Below, piece after piece: positions 1 through 9,286 of a DNA stretch of 64,000 nucleotides. The notes under the pieces were generated by a model. It was not told the DNA's origin. It made no database searches and was given only the letters and a program-made list of their open reading frames with translations. The number at the start of each line of letters is the position of its first letter. Within the stretch, counting starts at the first letter, position 1. Both the position numbers and the translations under genes were made by a program. This DNA comes from Schizochytrium sp. TIO01 (lineage: Eukaryota > Sar > Bigyra > Thraustochytrida > Thraustochytriidae), in assembly GCA_004764695.1 (NCBI GenBank), contig SMSO01000025.1, positions 4,938,862-5,002,861 on the forward strand, given 5' to 3'.

Positions 1-275
1 AGGAAAACAAACCTTTTACTACTCCGTGAAACTAGTTAAATTTATCATTCAGGCAATAGCTTGAACTTGCGCCCATGCGTGACTTACGAGCACTGCAGTT
101 GCAGCAACACTTTTGAATCCTTTTATTTTTTATTATGAGAAATCAGAGTGATAAAATGTTTCTGGTTTTGATTATTTTATTTTATTTTAAAAAGAAAAAG
201 TGATTTATAATAAAAAAATCAGTTGACAATCAGTAACAGTGTATAGATTCGTAGTAGGAGCTAGTTTAAAACAAA

Positions 276-350
276 ATGATGAGCGGTCAGCGAGCAGAGA
301 TCCTGAGCCGAGCTCAGGCCAGCATTTGGCCAGCGAAGCCGCATCACTGA
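276..350 (+). promoter_or_regulatory. Possible upstream ORF before the UIM protein
   Basis: A 24-codon ORF opens with two adjacent ATG codons and closes with TGA about 120 bp before the first in-frame ATG of the UIM gene. If the transcript starts upstream of it, it would be translated first and could damp expression of the main ORF. The transcription start is unknown, so this is only a candidate. The remaining sequence before it (1-275) is AT-rich and shows nothing else. Confidence 0.3.
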
Positions 351-473
351 AGAATTGGAATTGTTAAAGCTGGTTCTTGAAGACAGAAAACTCCGAGCAG
401 GCAAACACCTAATTCCATCCAAGACACAGGCAACCAACACTGTACAAGCTTGCTGCAGAGCTTGAGAGCAAAC

Positions 474-1571
474 ATGAACCAAAGGACAGGAAGCATCCGT
501 AACATCTTCCTTGCTAGATCGAGGTCCGTGGGTATCGCAGAAGACGACTCACAGGATGAATTCCGAGACCTTGATGAGCGCGATGAAGACCAGCTACAAA
601 CAATGAGCTCGCAGTCTTCGAGGTTGTCTACATCGAGCGAAGTGAACCGAGACGAGGATGAAGATGACGCAGAACGCAAATCGTCATATACCTTGCGCAG
701 AACCAAGTCGGCCCGAGCAAAACTTGTACGTTCAGTATCCAAGCTCACAAAGCTACGATCAAGCGGTAGCTTTCGCATGAAATCCTTGCGCCAAAGCAAA
801 TCTAGTAGTCTTCAAGACACCGCTGAAGGAGATGAGGACGATGAAGAGTTTATTGCCGTCGCCGAACCAGTGGAAGACGATGAGGAGACTGCTCGCATGA
901 CGATCCGCGCCCTTGAAAAGGAGGCAGCTCTGGGATATAGTCAAAATAACAACCATGCGGTTGAAGACAACTTTCTTTTGGCCCTCCGCCAAAGTCTTGT
1001 CGATGCGAGAGATGTATTACAAGAAAACGAGCAGATGCAATTAGCGATGGCTATGTCTCTGAGTGAAATTGAGGTGGCGAACGAAATCCATTCGGAAAAG
1101 CCCTCCACTACACCTCGCAAGGGTCATCGCTCTGTGTACTCACTACGCCCCCGTCCTCCTGCACCCGTGGCTCGCCGCCCAAGTCTAGTTGCAACCAATG
1201 TTTTGCCAACGTCCAGTTCCGGCACCAGCCAAAGTAACAATCTCACAAATAGTGTTAGCTCAATCCTCCAAGTTTCAGGCGAATCACTAGGTGGTGTGCC
1301 AGAGAAGAAGTCGCAACTCACAAGGTCAACCACTTCTTCTCAGGAGGTTGTGGAGCAAAAAGATGACGTAGATGAGGTCGGTTTTTGGTCTGACGAAGAA
1401 GACGAATTCGACATCAGTGCGCCAGTGGTCCCAGCAACCTCGCCACCTTCATCCCCTTCTGGTAAGACCTCCCACTCTTCAACTTTCCCCCGGGTTACGC
1501 ACTGCATGCATACAAAAGATTTTGAGCGCAACTCTCTTGTAGCATATGAGGATTCCATTCAAGCTGTGTAG
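474..1571 (+). CDS. Tandem UIM (ubiquitin-interacting motif) protein, otherwise disordered
   Basis: Predicted 365-aa protein. The reading frame stays open a few codons upstream through TTG, but the first ATG is at 474. Most of it is low-complexity: Ser/Arg-rich and Asp/Glu-rich blocks, then a Pro/Ser-rich C-terminal half. Two helices at about residues 164-177 and 184-200 fit the UIM consensus, which is an acidic run, a hydrophobic residue, then Ala, three residues, Ser and a closing acidic residue. The cores are FLLALRQSLVD and QLAMAMSLSEIE. UIMs bind mono- or polyubiquitin and are common in endocytic adaptors and in proteasome, DUB or DNA-repair factors. The basic, Ser-rich stretch at about residues 70-115 could be phosphorylated or bind membranes, which is inference. 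No catalytic domain is visible, so this looks like an adaptor. The stop is TAG. Confidence 0.7.
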   Translation: MNQRTGSIRNIFLARSRSVGIAEDDSQDEFRDLDERDEDQLQTMSSQSSRLSTSSEVNRDEDEDDAERKSSYTLRRTKSARAKLVRSVSKLTKLRSSGSFRMKSLRQSKSSSLQDTAEGDEDDEEFIAVAEPVEDDEETARMTIRALEKEAALGYSQNNNHAVEDNFLLALRQSLVDARDVLQENEQMQLAMAMSLSEIEVANEIHSEKPSTTPRKGHRSVYSLRPRPPAPVARRPSLVATNVLPTSSSGTSQSNNLTNSVSSILQVSGESLGGVPEKKSQLTRSTTSSQEVVEQKDDVDEVGFWSDEEDEFDISAPVVPATSPPSSPSGKTSHSSTFPRVTHCMHTKDFERNSLVAYEDSIQAV

Positions 1572-3565
1572 AGTTTTATTTCAATACCTTCAGAGGTTGG
1601 GTGTTAATAATCATTGTACTTTCATTACCAAACTATTACATCGTATTTTAAATAGTGAATTTTCGTGACCTAGATAAAAGTTCATCAGGAATCTCTTCCT
1701 TGGCATCATTATTGAATAACCTCCTACTTGTTTATGTTGTCGAGAAACAACACACAAAACACAAGTACTATTTTGGCAATCATTGTTTTGCCAAAATCAA
1801 TATTTGATGGTCAATTTTTATCATTATGAAGGTTGATGCTTTGGATAATTGAAGAATCAAGTTCATCCATGTTTAGCGCCTTCCTTGGCGAGAGGATCCC
1901 CTTTCGCCTGAACAGAGTTGCAATAGAATTTACTCAATGTCATTTTCCTAATTCATTTAACATAGGCTACCAACGCTCTCTCAAGTCAACTGTTAGATTA
2001 AATATGAATCAAACATAAACCCGACGTATCAACATACCTTCTCTTCTTCCACATGAAGAGTGTCCTTCCCTTCTCTCTTGCTCCCTAGGACAAAATTCTT
2101 CTGCTCTGCTCTGATTTTCCTTACTTTGATGGGAAAATCTGCATTCTTCGAGTTATTTCTAAACGTAACTTCAAAGTTGCACCTCACCTGCTGCATTCAT
2201 ATGCAAAATTTACTCACCAAATTCTTTTTAAAATTTGTTATCCATAGAAAAAACTAATAAAGGCGTTTGCACAATTCTGCTTTTAAATCACTAATCGGCA
2301 ACTGTGTAGACCTTCTAGGAGAAAGTCACAACCACTTTAAATCACTACACAAATGGTTCAATACCCAAGTGATATAATCAATACAGTATCATTCTTTAAT
2401 TTGATACCCTAGGAGTCTCTCCCAAAACGAGTCGAAATGTTGAGCCACCAAAAGGATACATCTTGACAAATGCAGAAAAATGCACAAGTACAAAATTTTA
2501 AAAAAGTTGTATGCCTTTCATGTAGCCATCATATGTCATAAATAGAACAATGAAAGAAAATTTAGCTCCTGCATCTTGTCACAGGAAAATTGCTATGGTA
2601 CATTCCCAACAGGTCCAATGTCTTCTCTTGGTTTCTTGATCCCCCTCCCGCCCGCCCTCTCCAAAAAAAAAAAGAAGCAATGCATTCGAATAAGATAAAC
2701 TCTTCAGATACACTCCTTTGGTCATTTGAGACCAGTGAAGAACATATGGGAAAAGAGGCAGACTCAGTGAAGATGGAGTAGGAGGGGTCTGTTGGTCTCT
2801 CCTTAACAGGCTGTAATGACCAGTGGCTCATTATTTGTACAGGTTGTTGCACTTCAAGAGACCCGCCTAGCCCTAAGTTACCTTGCGTCCTCATTTGATT
2901 GCCGGGTTGCATACTGGCTTGGACCTTTAAAGCCATATCTCATTCGGCCATCCTCGAGCGTCAATGAACTTGGAACTCGCTTGTACAGAAAATAAAAGCA
3001 GACTGAAAAATTAGGATTTTGGGCTCTCCATCTTTGCAAGGATCAAAGGATACCCATGAGCTTAGCATCAGCCAGTAGAAGATAGATTATTCATGTTGGT
3101 GCAAGGAGCATGCATGATGAGTCTAATCGATATAGGTACTTAAGCATAGTAGAAGAGTGAGTGAATGAAGAAAAGAAAGAAAAGGGAAAAGAAGGGCTTT
3201 TTTTCTTCAGTGTTGCCATAGTATACCTATTCCCCTACCAAGTACTTTAAATGGCTTTCTTCTCCCTTTCTCCTCCTCCTTGACAGGGCTGCAACAGCAG
3301 CATATAACCAGCAAACTCCATAATCGGAGGCCACTGCGCTGAGGTCGGGAAAGTGGCAACCTGCACGAGCCTTGTCGGTGTTTTTGAAGAGGCGTACAAC
3401 GCGCCTGGACGAGACTAGTTCGAACTGGAACTCTACGAAGGATACGAAGGGCGCAAAAGCCATATTGAAGAGCTAAGAAGACATCCAACGAGGCACCCCG
3501 AGGAGCAGGAGCACGAACAACGGAGCAACAATCACCTCGCTGAAAACAATTGAACCTGCCAAAGC
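1572..3565. other. Intergenic region, AT-rich
   Basis: About 2 kb between two plus-strand genes. It includes a short A-run near 2659-2673 and pyrimidine-rich tracts near 3190-3290. Several ORFs of 60-125 codons occur on both strands. The longest, on the minus strand at 2562-2936, has no recognisable domain and runs through the A-run. I see no RNA gene. The last few hundred bases presumably hold the promoter and 5' UTR of the carrier gene at 3566. Confidence 0.5.
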
Positions 3566-5113
3566 ATGCCTGTGGGCAAGGAAATTGTCGTCACGCTTCG
3601 TGCAGTTGCGACAGTATGTGCAGTGCAAGTGTTTGGCATTGCTCTTGTGCGTGCTGGTATTATTACGCGCCCTACTGTAAGGGTGCTCTCTAAGTTAGTG
3701 CAAGAATTCTTCCTGCCTGCATCTGTATTTATCCGGATAGGGAGCATATTAACTCTCGAACTTCTACGTAGTATGTGGATGCTACCGCTTGTGTACATCT
3801 GCATGGTTTTCGTCAACGTAATCTTTGCACGCCTAGTGCTCCTCCCTTTCTCGGGGTCACCAAAATGGTTTCGGCCATGGTTTGTGTTGACAGTATCCTT
3901 TCCAAACATGGTAGCAATTCCGCTCATTTTCGTACGAGAGTTCTGTACCATGCTTACCTTCGAGGCAGATGGTAAACCCATGACTGTAGAAGAATGCACT
4001 GCGCAAGGTGAACTGTTTCTTTTTTTCGCTGGCCAACTTGTAACCTTTACATTCTGGATGGTCGGCCCTGAGATGGTAGCGCGTGCGGGAAGTAGTACCT
4101 CAACAAACCCAGGGGTAGAAGGAACCAATAGGGAAAGGTACGCGCGCGTGGCGGCTGACGAAGAAGCAGACTTGCGTGTTCTTGATATCCGTAGATCCTC
4201 CTCTTTAGACTATGAAAAAGAGCGTCATTTGCGGCGAAACTCTGAGGATGGACTTGAAATGTCAACCAATGGACGCTTGCATACTCATCGTAGTACGTAT
4301 GAAGATAGCGGAGCCAGTGGCAGCAATAACAACAGTAATGTTGCTGGTGATAATAATAGCCGCGGCAGTCTTGTGGACGATGAAGAAGACAATCGTCTCG
4401 ATATGCTTAGTGACCAAGAAAGTATCAATGGAGTTGATGACGGATTGTTAGACGAAGAAAATGAGAAGACGTCGAACTCTTCTTTTGAACTGGAAGGGGA
4501 AGCACGAGCCACCTCGCAAAGTAGGGAGCAGAGCTCACGATTCTGCAGCAAAAAATTATGTGCTACAATTATTCGGGTACTCAGTCGGCCACCCACAATA
4601 GCACAATTGATTGCAGCACCAATTGCGCTTACACCAATCCTCCACAGTGCTGTTTTTGATCACGACTCTGTACTTGCACCAGTGGTCAGTGCTTTGACAA
4701 CTATGTCATATGCCCTTGTTCCTTGTATGAATTTGGTGGTTTCCGGTAGTCTAGGTCTTAGTTTTTTTGAGCCCAAGAATGAGTCGCATGCTTCTCTCTT
4801 CGCGATTGTTCCTCGCCGCACACTAGCTATTCTCCTGATCAGCCGTATGCTGATTCTTCCTATGGCGTCATTCTCCGCATTGTGTGCTCTTCAACCAACC
4901 TTGTTCGGAGACTCTGAAAATACTTTGATGATGGCCGTAATGTTCATGTCAGTGTGCACGCCAACGTCTAATGGTTCGGTAGTATTACTTTCAAACTCGG
5001 AAGACCCTAATGCTGCTGATGCCCTCTCCCTCGTGGTGCTAGGTCAATACCTTTTAGGCCTTTTTTCAATGACTAGCTTCTTGATCTTTACATTTCGTCA
5101 TTTGGACATTTAG
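3566..5113 (+). CDS. PIN/PILS-like membrane transport protein (auxin efflux carrier family)
   Basis: A 515-aa integral membrane protein with two hydrophobic blocks, residues 1-175 and about 345-515. They are separated by a long hydrophilic, Asp/Glu/Ser/Asn-rich loop at about residues 180-335. Five-helix bundles around a central cytosolic loop are the architecture of the Mem_trans (auxin efflux carrier) superfamily. The first block has conserved-looking FPNMVAIPL and the second has MSVCTPTSNGSVVL, which match the crossover (Asn/Pro) segments of PIN and PILS proteins. Fungal and protist members lie in the ER or plasma membrane and their substrates are mostly unknown, so transport of auxin itself is not implied. 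The start ATG at 3566 directly precedes the first helix. The stop is TAG. The gene is convergent with the macro-domain gene. Family call is good, substrate unknown. Confidence 0.75.
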   Translation: MPVGKEIVVTLRAVATVCAVQVFGIALVRAGIITRPTVRVLSKLVQEFFLPASVFIRIGSILTLELLRSMWMLPLVYICMVFVNVIFARLVLLPFSGSPKWFRPWFVLTVSFPNMVAIPLIFVREFCTMLTFEADGKPMTVEECTAQGELFLFFAGQLVTFTFWMVGPEMVARAGSSTSTNPGVEGTNRERYARVAADEEADLRVLDIRRSSSLDYEKERHLRRNSEDGLEMSTNGRLHTHRSTYEDSGASGSNNNSNVAGDNNSRGSLVDDEEDNRLDMLSDQESINGVDDGLLDEENEKTSNSSFELEGEARATSQSREQSSRFCSKKLCATIIRVLSRPPTIAQLIAAPIALTPILHSAVFDHDSVLAPVVSALTTMSYALVPCMNLVVSGSLGLSFFEPKNESHASLFAIVPRRTLAILLISRMLILPMASFSALCALQPTLFGDSENTLMMAVMFMSVCTPTSNGSVVLLSNSEDPNAADALSLVVLGQYLLGLFSMTSFLIFTFRHLDI

Positions 5114-5879
5114 TTGTGAGAATAGCTGATAATATCTGTAGGGTACCTAGTCTATATATAAACACGCACGCTCTTCTCTATGGTCCCAAACATGTAAAAT
5201 CGTACCTCTTTTGACACAGGTATGCTCTCTTTTGAACAAGAGAATATTTCCGACAATAATTAAGATTATACTGCATACTTCTGTGAATCCTTACACTTTT
5301 CAGCTGATAAGCTTTCTTCTATTGTGTCCCTAAATATCATAATTGTGCTCTAAAACAGCGGATTTTCGATCTGCTGCAAGTGGCCGAAGCATATTTCCTT
5401 TTTTGCAACAAGCAGAAGGCAAATATAGCATTAGCTTCTTTTCGGTATTGATTTGAGACATGGTATAGCATGAATTGATTAAATTAACAGAGTAAAATAT
5501 TCAAAAATATTTTATAGATGTTACAAAATCAGTCTGTTAGTTGCAACTTCAGTTTTACAATGCAGTCATGTCATTGACCCTCGCTAGACCTTCTGATTGT
5601 TAATTGCTTTTATTCCACTTTACCCAGGATAAACGTTAAAACCAATTTAAATTTAATATGACTTTTCAGCTTCTGCGATCAGTGATGTAATTCTAGTTGG
5701 AACCTTTTCGCCTATTTCGTCATGACACATGGTGCGCACCAATATGCTACAATAGAACATTTAACTTTGGAAGTCTTTCCTTATCGACATTCAAATTCAA
5801 CTCTTTCAATGAAATCCTGAGGAAGTGTCGGTTAAGTGAAAGTTGTTGTAAACTGGGGAAATATAAAGTTCCTTATGGT
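5114..5879. other. Convergent intergenic spacer
   Basis: A 770-bp AT-rich spacer between the 3' ends of the carrier and macro-domain genes. It includes a short TATA run near 5153. It presumably carries both 3' UTRs. Nothing gene-like was found. Confidence 0.5.
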
Positions 5880-7340
5880 TTAGGCTTGATCTTTCGTGCT
5901 GCTACCTAGACGTTTGTGAAAACTGGATTTGGCTGCATTTTTTAGAGTGCCAAGCTCACTATCTGTGAATGCACACATATGTACCTCCTCGAGACCTTTA
6001 TAAAACCCATCTTGGATAGCCTCTACTCCGATTTCTAGAACGCGATCAAGCGATTGGTTGCCGCGGAAGATTCCTGCAGAGAGTAAGCTGAACGCTATGG
6101 TTTTGAGATTTTTCTCTTCTGCGCGTTTCATAGCAGCAAGGTAAGCTTTCCGTAAAATTTCATCTGCTGCTTCCAGAGACGGAAACGCAGTGTACTGCGG
6201 TCCAACAGCATGTATACAAAAGGAAGAATTAAGGTTGCCACCAATTGTGATTACTGCGTCACCCGTATGGCAGCGTACATTTCGAGTTCCAGGAAGAACT
6301 GGCAAGTCCTGTCGCGCCTTCGCTAGTACTTGACCTCCTTCCCGATTGATTGCCCCATCAACACCTCCCCCGCCAAGGCAACCTTCATTTGCAGCATTTA
6401 CTATTGCGTCTCCATGAAATCCTACAACTGAGCCTTGCGAAACCACAAGGTAGCCTGTATCACTGTTTGCGAACTTATACACATCTCTGGGATACACGTT
6501 ACGCCACTTTGCGCTAGACTCCATAGCTTCAAGGACACTGCTTGGAGGCGCATTAGGAGGCCTGGTGTTGTTGCCGACTGCGGCTTGCCCTTCTTCCTCA
6601 GGGACGACGTTTCCTTTTGAAGGTTCTAATGCATCAGACAATTGTTTTACTGTATTCCTCTCATTGAGCGTGTTGGACGAACCCAGACCATTGTCTATTT
6701 TCATATTTGTGAGCTTATCACCTACTTCGCTCAGCTGTGCGAAAGTTTTAGTATTGCTCTCCTGTCCAGACTCTAGTTCATGAGCGCCAACTTCGTCGAG
6801 TCCACTTTCGCTCTGCTCTGTTTTCGACTTGAGTGTGCTGATTGGGGAGTCGGCTTCCGCATCTGCCATGTTGAGGTCTCTTTTGTGGCGATAGAGTTTC
6901 GCAGATGCGTGCAAATTGTGCGCAAACGTCAAGGCGCAGCAGGGAAATGGACTTGGGCGTTGGCAGTACTCTGTGTCACTTTCAATCTTCAAAATCCTGG
7001 TAATACTCCTATTAGTAATATTGCTACTAAACCTCTGTGCATTAATGCAATGAGGAGATTTATCGTTGTGATTCGTATCCCACATAAAAGGGCCACGCAG
7101 AGAAGCACGAGTAGTATTAGTAGTAGTGGTAGTAGTACTCGTAGTGAGACCTCTTCTTTCTTGGCTGCGTTGTTGATTTGGAGAAGAGGCAACTTGATCT
7201 CTTGAACTAATGACGAAGGCCCGAGGTTTCAAAAGACAAGGGCTATGACACGACACGACTGTACATGGTCTAGGCAGAGATGGAGCTGAGACACGGGCAA
7301 GGAACTGAGACGAACTGAAACGCCACATTGTGGCGAGCAT
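5880..7340 (-). CDS. Macro-domain (ADP-ribose binding, MacroD-type) protein with mitochondrial-type leader
   Basis: A 486-aa protein. The macro domain occupies about residues 296-478. It shows the MacroD signature: DAIVNAANEG (311-320) followed by the glycine-rich loop CLGGGGVDGAI (321-331), then GDAVITIGGNL and IHAVGP, and SLLSAGIFRG (418-427) lining the distal ribose. MacroD enzymes remove mono-ADP-ribose from acidic residues or hydrolyse O-acetyl-ADP-ribose. The catalytic loop looks complete, so activity is plausible. Residues 1-45 are rich in Arg, Ser and hydrophobics without acids, which looks like a mitochondrial presequence. A second in-frame ATG (codon 158, near 6869) begins an acidic region and would give a leaderless cytosolic/nuclear form. 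Residues 66-80 are a Thr-rich run encoded by an ACT-type repeat, and 160-275 is disordered. Targeting is inference. Confidence 0.85.
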   Translation of the reverse strand: MLATMWRFSSSQFLARVSAPSLPRPCTVVSCHSPCLLKPRAFVISSRDQVASSPNQQRSQERRGLTTSTTTTTTNTTRASLRGPFMWDTNHNDKSPHCINAQRFSSNITNRSITRILKIESDTEYCQRPSPFPCCALTFAHNLHASAKLYRHKRDLNMADAEADSPISTLKSKTEQSESGLDEVGAHELESGQESNTKTFAQLSEVGDKLTNMKIDNGLGSSNTLNERNTVKQLSDALEPSKGNVVPEEEGQAAVGNNTRPPNAPPSSVLEAMESSAKWRNVYPRDVYKFANSDTGYLVVSQGSVVGFHGDAIVNAANEGCLGGGGVDGAINREGGQVLAKARQDLPVLPGTRNVRCHTGDAVITIGGNLNSSFCIHAVGPQYTAFPSLEAADEILRKAYLAAMKRAEEKNLKTIAFSLLSAGIFRGNQSLDRVLEIGVEAIQDGFYKGLEEVHMCAFTDSELGTLKNAAKSSFHKRLGSSTKDQA

Positions 7341-8467
7341 ATATTTTGGAGCTGCGAAATATCTTGGGGTTCGAGTTTTGCTATTTCGTCGAAGGAGAGA
7401 AAAGGTTGAGTACTCGCTAATAGGTGGTATTCTTAATTATTGCTGCAGTAATGAGCCGGGACCTTCTGTAGTATGTGATAAATCATTCTGCGTTGCTTTA
7501 AGGCGACCCCCAAAGCCATCGCGGCCATTAAACAATAAACCAGCAGAGAAACAAGAAAGAAGCTAATTCCTTGAAGAAAGTGAATGTGTCAACAAACAAG
7601 TTGATATCAGGTCGTTTTAAAGCTCTTAAACTCTTACTTTGTTGAAAAAGCAAACAAAAACAATAATTGAGATTTCGTTTTAGTGATTTTGCTTCGTGCG
7701 AATCTTGCGTTATACTAATTCGCTGGAGTACACAGCTCTTCAAAATAGTATCCCCCGTTTATTATCATTGGTCAGGCATTTCAAAATTTTATAACATCCA
7801 TCTGTGGGCGAAACCTCAACAAGGATCAATACAACAAGATAGAAGCAGGATACTTTTGAGCAAGGTGTTTTCTAAGCTCATGCGGCTTTTGGGAGCATCG
7901 GGCTTTGCAAAGGGTGCAAAATCAACTGAGAAATTTGCTTCGCATGTCATGTCATGTTAATCATATGTTCTAAATCTGCCAACAAATCCCACACGCACAC
8001 TTAGGGCGGCAATTATTTCATGAAAAGGCACTCTGAGTCTTGCACTGCGACATGTATGAGCACAAGAACGAGGCCTGTGGTGCACTGGTGAGGCAAAAAG
8101 CTTTTTAAATCAAGTCCCTATGATATAACCATGAAGCGCAGGTTTCGATTTCTTCGTATAAAAAAACCAAAACAAAAACAGCGTTGATGTGATTTTTAGA
8201 TTTTCTTGCAACACAGCGTCTCCAAGTTCGTGACGAAAAGGCTCACAATAACTACGGATCGTTTTCTCCTGACGCAAAAATCTTATGCTAAGAAGTATTC
8301 AGAACAAAAGAGCATATTTGCGGTGCTTCTTGAATTCTTAGTCAGATCCCTGAGGAAAACAAGAATAAGGAGAAGCCGAAGGTTATGTAAGGAGGAAACT
8401 GAGAGCAGACGAGTTTACTGCTGTAGCAAATTACTATGCTATATACGCGCACTTTAAAGAGCAAAAT
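7341..8467. other. Intergenic region
   Basis: About 1.1 kb between two minus-strand genes, upstream of the macro-domain gene and downstream of 14-3-3. Only short, unrecognisable ORFs are present. The first 200 bp is likely the macro-domain promoter. No tRNA or repeat array was recognised. Confidence 0.5.
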
Positions 8468-9286
8468 TTAGTCCTCCATCAAATGTTGATGCATTTGCAT
8501 ATGTTCATGCTGCTGTTGTTCAGCATGCCAGAGTTGCAAGTTGTCCTTGATAAGCTGTAGAATAAGAGAAGCATCTCGGTAGTCTTCGTCTGCCTCGATC
8601 TGATCCAGCTCACTGTTGGCGCCGTCAAGAGCAGTCTGTGCAATATCACGAGCTCTCCTGAAGTCCTGCATAATTTCATGGTAAAAAACTGAAAGGTTAA
8701 GTGCCAAGCCGAGACGAATGGTGTTAGCTGCAGGAAGGTCCTGCGCAATGCGTTGAGCTTCATTGTAAGACCTCAGGGCTTCTTCCGAAGCTTTGCTGCG
8801 GTGATCATTTTGTGTGAACTCAGCAAGGTAACGATAGTAGTCACCCATCATTTTGTGGCAAAACACTTGTGATTCAGGCGCCCCCGCCTGTTGCAGTAAG
8901 GTCTCACGCAAGAGAGATAGCGCCTCTGCGCAAGCGGCTTCAAGCTCAGATTCAAGTTGGCGAACGTAGTCGTGAAGTTCTTGGCCTTGCAGTTCTTTGA
9001 TCATGTTCATACTTGGGTTTGGTACAGACATATCGAAAGTATTCTGAGCGATCGCAGTCAAGGTACGCCAGCTTTGTCGAAGGACCCCAACGCGTTGTTT
9101 AAAGGCTACACTGAGCAAATTTCTTTCTTCCACGCTGAGTTCTTGCTTGTCGATTTGTGCCTTTTGTGCAAGGACTTTTACAAAGCGCACCATATCTTCC
9201 CAGCGCTCGGCATGTTCTGCAAGATGGGCGAACTTGACCAGGGCTTGCCGGCTCAGATGGTGTAGCTCCGCGCTATTGACTTGCAT
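8468..9286 (-). CDS. 14-3-3 protein (divergent)
   Basis: A 272-aa protein from the first ATG at 9286; the frame is open further upstream only through TTG. It is a phosphoserine/phosphothreonine-binding adaptor, normally a dimer of nine helices. Canonical landmarks are present. EERNLLSVAFK matches signature 1 and keeps the pocket Lys, followed by RQSWR with the pocket Arg and interface Ser. MGDYYRYLAEF keeps the Arg-Tyr pair. LGLALNLSVFYHEI keeps the pocket Asn, and YRDASLILQLIKDNLQLW matches signature 2. All phosphate-contacting residues therefore seem intact. It is divergent elsewhere, and its tail is rich in Gln, His and Met (AEQQQHEHMQMHQHLMED) where many paralogues are acidic. It may be a second, specialised 14-3-3 of this genome. 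Confidence 0.95.
   Translation of the reverse strand: MQVNSAELHHLSRQALVKFAHLAEHAERWEDMVRFVKVLAQKAQIDKQELSVEERNLLSVAFKQRVGVLRQSWRTLTAIAQNTFDMSVPNPSMNMIKELQGQELHDYVRQLESELEAACAEALSLLRETLLQQAGAPESQVFCHKMMGDYYRYLAEFTQNDHRSKASEEALRSYNEAQRIAQDLPAANTIRLGLALNLSVFYHEIMQDFRRARDIAQTALDGANSELDQIEADEDYRDASLILQLIKDNLQLWHAEQQQHEHMQMHQHLMED

Noticed and set aside
2350-2366. GGTTCAATACC, considered as a tRNA B box
   Set aside because: The 5-bp T stem does not pair and no cloverleaf can be drawn around it.
2562-2936. 124-codon minus-strand ORF
   Set aside because: Reads through an A-run microsatellite, has no recognised domain and no neighbour support.
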